From contig NZ_DASQNA010000027.1 in assembly GCF_035645195.1 (NCBI RefSeq), forward strand, positions 94,916 through 158,915: a stretch of 64,000 nt of DNA. Direction: 5' to 3'. Below are positions 60,713-64,000 of the stretch, piece after piece. Under the pieces are notes generated by a model, which saw only the letters and a program-made list of their open reading frames with translations, was not told the origin of the DNA and searched no databases. Position numbers and translations under genes: made by a program. This DNA is from Paenibacillus sp. (GTDB lineage: Bacteria; Bacillota; Bacilli; Paenibacillales; YIM-B00363). The number at the start of each line of letters is the position of its first letter. The first letter of the stretch is position 1.

Positions 60713-62147
60713 CATTATGGCATATGGCGCAGTAGGGGACGGGACGACGGACAATTCGGAGGCGATCGCGAAAGCGTTCGCGGCGTGCCGCGAGGCGGGC
60801 GGCGGGACGGTATTCGTGCCGGCGGGCGTCTGGCTGACCGGGCCGATCGAGCTCGCGAGCCGGACGACGCTGGAGCTCGAAGCCGGCGCGACGCTGAAGT
60901 TTACGGACCGGTTCGAGGCGTACCCGCCGACGTTCACCCGGTGGTCGGGCTACGAATGCTACGGGCACCGGCCGCTGCTGTACGGGAAAGATTTGGAGCG
61001 GGTCGCGATCAAAGGGGAAGGCGTGATCGACGGCCAAGGGGAAGCGTGGTGGAACGCGTACCGCCGTCTGAAGAACGGGGAAACCGAAGGCATCTCGCCG
61101 TTCCGGGAGGAGCTGATCGAACGAAACCGTCATCTGTACGAGACGGCGGACAGCACGTTCGCCGAATGGAAGACGCAGTTTTTGCGTCCGGCGCTGCTGC
61201 AGCTGATCGACTGCAAGCATGTGCTGCTCGAAGGCGTGACGCTGCAAAACTCCCCGTTCTGGAATACGCATCTGGTGTATTGCGACCAAGTGAAAATTCG
61301 CGGCGTTACGTTTTACAATCCGGCGGACACGCCGAACGGCGACGGGCTCGACATCGATTCGTGCACGCATGTGACGGTGTCCGACTGCCATTTCGACGTG
61401 GGCGACGACTGCCTTTGCCTGAAATCCGGCATTAACGAGGACGGGCGGCGCGTCGGCCGGCCGACGGAGCATGTGACCGTGGCGAACTGCATCATGCTGC
61501 GCGGACACGGCGGCGTCGTCATGGGCAGCGAGACGAGCGGCGATATCCGCGGCGTCGTCGTAACGAACTGCATGTTTCTCGGCACCGACCGCGGCATCCG
61601 GATCAAGACGAACCGGGCGCGGGGCGGCGGCGTGAAGGACGTTATGATCAGCAACGTGTTCATGAAGGACGTCCTATGCCCGATCGCGATCAATTCGTTC
61701 TACCGGTATGGAGTGAATACGAACGATCCGCTCATGACGACGCCGGAAGCGGTGCCGGTGACCGAGCGGACCCCGGTGATCCGCGGCATTACGATCAGCG
61801 ACGTGACGGCGAAGAACGCGAAGGCCGCGGCGGCGTTCATTTACGGCCTGCCGGAGATGCCGATCGACGATTTGACGCTTCGCAACGTGACGATCGAAAT
61901 GACGGAAGATCCGAACGAAGAAGGCGGCGAGCCGGACATGGTGCGGGAGCATCTCGTCATGGCGGGCGAAGGGATGTACTGCAAGCATGTGCGCCATTTG
62001 ACGCTCCGCGACGTCCGCATCGAGACGCGGCAAGGGCCCGCGGTGCGGCTGGAAGACGTCGAAGGGGAACGGATCGAAGCGGTGACGATGCGGCGCCGCG
62101 CAGGGGCGGACGCCGTCGTCCGGGGCGGGGCGGCAGCGCAGATCTGA
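60699..62147 (+). CDS. Glycoside hydrolase family 28 (polygalacturonase type), intracellular
   Basis: 482 residues from ATG 60699 with AGGAGGGGTG about seven bases upstream, inside the MFS gene. A right-handed beta-helix enzyme; the family motifs are NGDGLDIDSC, VGDDCLCLKSG, GHGGVVMGSE and RGIRIKTNRARGGG, carrying the three catalytic aspartates and the His and Arg/Lys positions. The N-terminus (DIMAYGAVGDGTTDNSEAI) is the usual mature start without a signal peptide, so it probably trims imported galacturonate oligomers to monomers. It is the last gene of the operon and is followed by a terminator. Confidence 0.95.
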   Translation: MSRHDIMAYGAVGDGTTDNSEAIAKAFAACREAGGGTVFVPAGVWLTGPIELASRTTLELEAGATLKFTDRFEAYPPTFTRWSGYECYGHRPLLYGKDLERVAIKGEGVIDGQGEAWWNAYRRLKNGETEGISPFREELIERNRHLYETADSTFAEWKTQFLRPALLQLIDCKHVLLEGVTLQNSPFWNTHLVYCDQVKIRGVTFYNPADTPNGDGLDIDSCTHVTVSDCHFDVGDDCLCLKSGINEDGRRVGRPTEHVTVANCIMLRGHGGVVMGSETSGDIRGVVVTNCMFLGTDRGIRIKTNRARGGGVKDVMISNVFMKDVLCPIAINSFYRYGVNTNDPLMTTPEAVPVTERTPVIRGITISDVTAKNAKAAAAFIYGLPEMPIDDLTLRNVTIEMTEDPNEEGGEPDMVREHLVMAGEGMYCKHVRHLTLRDVRIETRQGPAVRLEDVEGERIEAVTMRRRAGADAVVRGGAAAQI

Positions 62148-62191
62148 ACGCGGAAAGCGGAATAATAGTCGCAGGCTCGTCCTGTCCGCAG

Positions 62192-62230
62192 AAAAGCCGG
62201 CTGTCGCAAACGGACAGTCCGGCTTTTCGT
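62192..62230. terminator. Terminator at the end of the pectin operon
   Basis: AAAAGCCGG (62192-62200) pairs with CCGGCTTTT (62219-62227), with an inner CTGTC/GACAG stem, and A and T tracts on both sides. It lies between GH28 (plus) and cmpA (minus) and can serve both. Confidence 0.85.
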
Positions 62231-62233
62231 TTC

Positions 62234-62353
62234 TTATTTCATATGTTCTTCTTTTGTCCGGTAAAAAAACCAGCAGTCGTTCAACAACCGTATTTGCCGC
62301 CGGTCTTTTTTTCGGTATGCGCGCATCAGTTGATTGAGAAGCCATTGCGGCAA
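62234..62353 (-). CDS. cmpA: Cortex morphogenetic protein CmpA
   Basis: A 39-residue protein read on the minus strand from TTG 62353 to TAA 62234: it begins MPQWLLNQLMRAYRKKDRRQ and continues IRLLNDCWFFYR. This matches B. subtilis CmpA as I recall it (MPxWLKKQMQRAF, then KDRYQIKLLNQCWYFYRKK) over nearly its whole length. CmpA is a small spore-coat/cortex checkpoint protein that destabilises SpoIVA in cells with a faulty coat. In B. subtilis it lies between tex and sprT, and here sprT is the next conserved gene, which confirms the call. AAAGGGG lies nine bases upstream of the TTG. Confidence 0.85.
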   Translation of the reverse strand: MPQWLLNQLMRAYRKKDRRQIRLLNDCWFFYRTKEEHMK

Positions 62354-62438
62354 GGAAGCCAGCCCCTTTCCTCCGGTTTGCTTCCATATATACGTCGGGC
62401 TCCGGGGCGGCGTGCAGGTCCGAGGCGAAGTCGCCGGG

Positions 62439-62795
62439 TTATTCGTACTCCTCTTCGTACCACTGCTCGAGCTGCGCCTGCAGGGCGCGAATCTCGGTCA
62501 GCAGGGAGACGAGCGGATAGCTCTTCTCCTCGACGGAAGCGAACGCATTCTCCAGTTGGTTCATGTATGCCAAACCGCTCGTCACGGCATACCCTTTGTC
62601 GACGATTTCGAGTTCGTCGCATTCGGCGACCGCGTGAGGCAGCCCCGGCACGTTCTCGGCCGTCAATTTGCCGATTTCTTTGTGCAGCCGCTGATGGAGC
62701 GCGGTCAGCTGGTATGCGTGGGAAGCGGGCATTTCGACGAATTCGAGCCGGCCTTCGTGCAGCAAAATGTGATAACGCATGGTAGGCTTGGACAC
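62439..62795 (-). CDS. Conserved-looking small protein of unknown function
   Basis: 118 residues from GTG 62795, chosen because AAGGAG sits nine bases upstream; the frame stays open further to 63284 but overlaps sprT. It is soluble and acidic, with mixed beta (MRYHILLHEGRLEFVEMPAS) and long helical parts (YQLTALHQRLHKEIGKLTAE; a coiled-coil-like C-terminus ending YPLVSLLTEIRALQAQLEQW). No motif is recognised. It lies between cmpA and sprT, upstream of cmpA in the same direction. Confidence 0.65.
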   Translation of the reverse strand: MSKPTMRYHILLHEGRLEFVEMPASHAYQLTALHQRLHKEIGKLTAENVPGLPHAVAECDELEIVDKGYAVTSGLAYMNQLENAFASVEEKSYPLVSLLTEIRALQAQLEQWYEEEYE

Positions 62796-62978
62796 CGATA
62801 GTTTCTCCTTCCGTTCGTTCCGGATATACATTCCTGTTTCTTCTACTTGACAGTGTAGCTTACTCATTCGGTACAATTCAAGAAGGTATGTCGCGGCGGC
62901 AGGGGCAGGGAAGGGCGGAAAGCGCGGAGCCGCTCCTAGGGAGCGCCGACAAGCATGTAACGAATGAGGGGTAATACG

Positions 62979-63437
62979 ATGACGGACGAGCAGCTGCAGC
63001 AGTGGGTGGAGCGCGTTTCGCTCGAAGCGTTCGGATGGCCGTTCTTGCACAAGGCGACGTTCAACGCGCGGCTGCGGACGACGGGGGGCAGATACTTGCT
63101 GCGCTCGCATAATATTGAAATCAATCGAAAACAATACGAAACGTACGGCGCCGAAGAAACGGAGAGCATTATCAAGCACGAGCTCTGCCATTATCATCTG
63201 CATTTGCAGCGGCGAGGCTACAAGCATCAAGACGCCGACTTCAAGCAGCTGCTGGCCAAGGTCGGGGGCTCGCGCTACTGTCAAGCGCTGCCGGGGGCGA
63301 TGCGCCGCCTGCCGATCCGGTACGTGCTGCGCTGCGTCGACTGCGCCATGCAGTATCCGCGCAAGCGGAAGGTCGAAGCGAAGCGGTATCGGTGCGGGAA
63401 ATGCAGGGGGAAGTTACAACTTCTTCACCTTGACTAG
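62979..63437 (+). CDS. SprT-like zinc metalloprotein (YdcK type)
   Basis: 152 residues from ATG 62979 with GAGGGGT seven bases upstream; ATG 62964 is less likely. The H-E-x-x-H zinc motif is in IIKHELCHYHLHLQRRGYKH near residues 67-71, with the third ligand in the following HQDADFK helix. A C-terminal zinc ribbon (C-V-D-C ... C-G-K-C) completes the SprT fold. It is probably a DNA-protein crosslink or stress-related protease-like protein, but the B. subtilis homologue ydcK has no defined role. tRNA genes follow directly, as in B. subtilis. Confidence 0.93.
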   Translation: MTDEQLQQWVERVSLEAFGWPFLHKATFNARLRTTGGRYLLRSHNIEINRKQYETYGAEETESIIKHELCHYHLHLQRRGYKHQDADFKQLLAKVGGSRYCQALPGAMRRLPIRYVLRCVDCAMQYPRKRKVEAKRYRCGKCRGKLQLLHLD

Positions 63438-63473
63438 CCTTCCTTAGCCGTGATAAATTAGTGCATGTAACGT

Positions 63474-63549
63474 TCCCTGATAGCTCAGTTGGTAGAGCAC
63501 TCGACTGTTAATCGAGTTGTCACAGGTTCGAGTCCTGTTCGGGGAGCCA
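63474..63549 (+). tRNA. tRNA-Asn (GTT)
   Basis: 76 bases with CCA encoded. The acceptor arms TCCCTGA/TCGGGGA pair, the anticodon loop reads CTGTTAA, and the T arm is AGGTTCGAGTCCT. It is the first of the tRNA cluster after sprT. Confidence 0.97.
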
Positions 63550-63557
63550 TTTCATCT

Positions 63558-63648
63558 GGAGAGATACCCAAGTGGCTCAAGGGGACCCTCTGCTAAGGGG
63601 TTAGACTGTGTAAACGGTGCGAGGGTTCGAATCCCTCTCTCTCCGCCA
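63558..63648 (+). tRNA. tRNA-Ser (GCT)
   Basis: 91 bases with CCA encoded, class II with a long variable arm (TTAGACTGTGTAAACGGTGC region). Acceptor arms GGAGAGA/TCTCTCC, anticodon loop CTGCTAA. Confidence 0.97.
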
Positions 63649-63664
63649 TACATATTACTCATTA

Positions 63665-63703
63665 AGCTCCCGTCTCGATTGGAATCGAGGCGGGGGCTTT
63701 TGC
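63665..63703 (+). terminator. Terminator after tRNA-Asn/Ser
   Basis: CCCGTCTCGAT (63669-63679) pairs with ATCGAGGCGGG (63684-63694), part of a longer AGC/GCT-closed stem, followed by CTTTTGCTTT. It splits the cluster into two transcription units; the stretch 63704-63846 should hold the promoter of the next pair. Confidence 0.85.
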
Positions 63704-63846
63704 TTTCTACCGGTATCGATCGACCGACGCACCCTCGGCCGATCGCGTTATCGCTGTGCGAAATTTTTTTGAAAAAACATATTGCGTTTTTGATAGCCGT
63801 ATGCTAAATTATTTCTTGTCGCCAAAAAACAAAGATTGTCTTGCGA

Positions 63847-63921
63847 GGCCCGTTGGTCAAGGGGTTAAGACACCTCCCTTTCACGGAGGTAACAGGGGTT
63901 CGAATCCCCTACGGGTCACCA
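63847..63921 (+). tRNA. tRNA-Glu (TTC)
   Basis: 75 bases with CCA encoded. Acceptor arms GGCCCGT/ACGGGTC, anticodon loop CTTTCAC, T arm GGGGTTCGAATCCCC. Confidence 0.97.
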
Positions 63922-63922
63922 T

Positions 63923-63995
63923 GAGCCATTAGCTCAGTCGGTAGAGCACCTGACTTTTAATCAGGGTGTCGAAGGTTCGAGTCCTTCATGGCTCA
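63923..63995 (+). tRNA. tRNA-Lys (TTT), CCA not encoded
   Basis: 73 bases up to the discriminator A at 63995. Acceptor arms GAGCCAT/ATGGCTC, anticodon loop CTTTTAA. The next bases are CTTTT, so CCA must be added after transcription, unlike the three tRNAs before it. The window ends five bases later. Confidence 0.95.
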
Positions 63996-64000
63996 CTTTT

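Noticed and set aside
63517..63807. Open frame across the tRNA-Asn and tRNA-Ser genes
   Set aside because: It translates structural RNA genes and a terminator; it has no coding character.

Overview
The window reads as a chromosome segment of a spore-forming, Gram-positive bacterium of the Paenibacillaceae (Paenibacillus/Cohnella type). The reasons are: GGAGG-type ribosome sites with many TTG and GTG starts; S-layer-homology (SLH) and stalk-domain secreted proteins; a tyrosine-kinase (CpsB/C/D) exopolysaccharide system; and the spore-former gene order lipoprotein(YdcC-like)-alr-ndoAI-ndoA-tex-cmpA-sprT-tRNA(Asn,Ser,Glu,Lys), known from Bacillus subtilis. All calls come from reading the sequence. 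No database search was run.

Layout. (1) 1-2.2 kb: the end of a secreted repeat protein, two small reverse-strand genes (one a DNA-binding protein), a perfect 16-bp inverted repeat and a probable IS3-type remnant. (2) 2.2-16.7 kb: CpsB phosphatase, an SLH protein, a Wzz/BY-kinase/CapD trio, a cluster of broken genes (a reconstructable secreted protein and a Nudix hydrolase), galE, a second SLH protein and a large polymerase/ligase-like membrane protein with a tetratricopeptide-like tail. (3) 16.8-33.3 kb: an AT-rich polysaccharide operon with a second Wzz, a phosphoglycosyl transferase, CDP-glucose genes (rfbF, rfbG, rfbH, an RmlC-like epimerase and a reductase) pointing to a CDP-3,6-dideoxyhexose, a flippase, four glycosyltransferases, a Wzy candidate, and nucleotide-sugar genes for GDP-mannose and UDP-glucose. 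(4) 33.3-36.0 kb: two paralogous 40-residue membrane microproteins flanking a YdcF-like protein whose base composition switches inside the gene, then a lipid-sugar module (GT2, DUF2304, SMR-type). (5) 36-44.9 kb: a sugar kinase, a stalk-domain protein, a gene behind a near-consensus promoter, a c-di-GMP-I riboswitch ahead of an 85-codon gene, a YdcC-like lipoprotein, alr behind two palindromic operators, the ndoAI/ndoA toxin-antitoxin pair and tex. (6) 44.9-62.2 kb: a decayed gene followed by a pectin-utilisation locus (a secreted pectate lyase-pectinesterase chimera, an AraC-type membrane regulator, two paralogous binding lipoproteins, two permeases, GH43, an unknown alpha/alpha-toroid protein, an MFS transporter and GH28). 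(7) 62.2-64.0 kb: cmpA, an unknown gene, sprT and four tRNA genes.

How it fits together. In regions 2-3, CpsB, the kinase and the Wzz proteins would set chain length. The nucleotide-sugar enzymes supply building blocks, the phosphoglycosyl transferase starts the lipid-linked unit, the glycosyltransferases extend it, and the flippase and a Wzy-type protein export and polymerise it. SLH proteins would sit on a wall polymer. In region 6, the chimera would cut and de-esterify pectin outside the cell, the ABC and MFS systems would import fragments, and GH28/GH43 (no signal peptides seen) would finish them inside. Two shared upstream DNA elements link the chimera and the second binding-protein operon. 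The pectin locus sits exactly where tex and cmpA-sprT are neighbours in B. subtilis.
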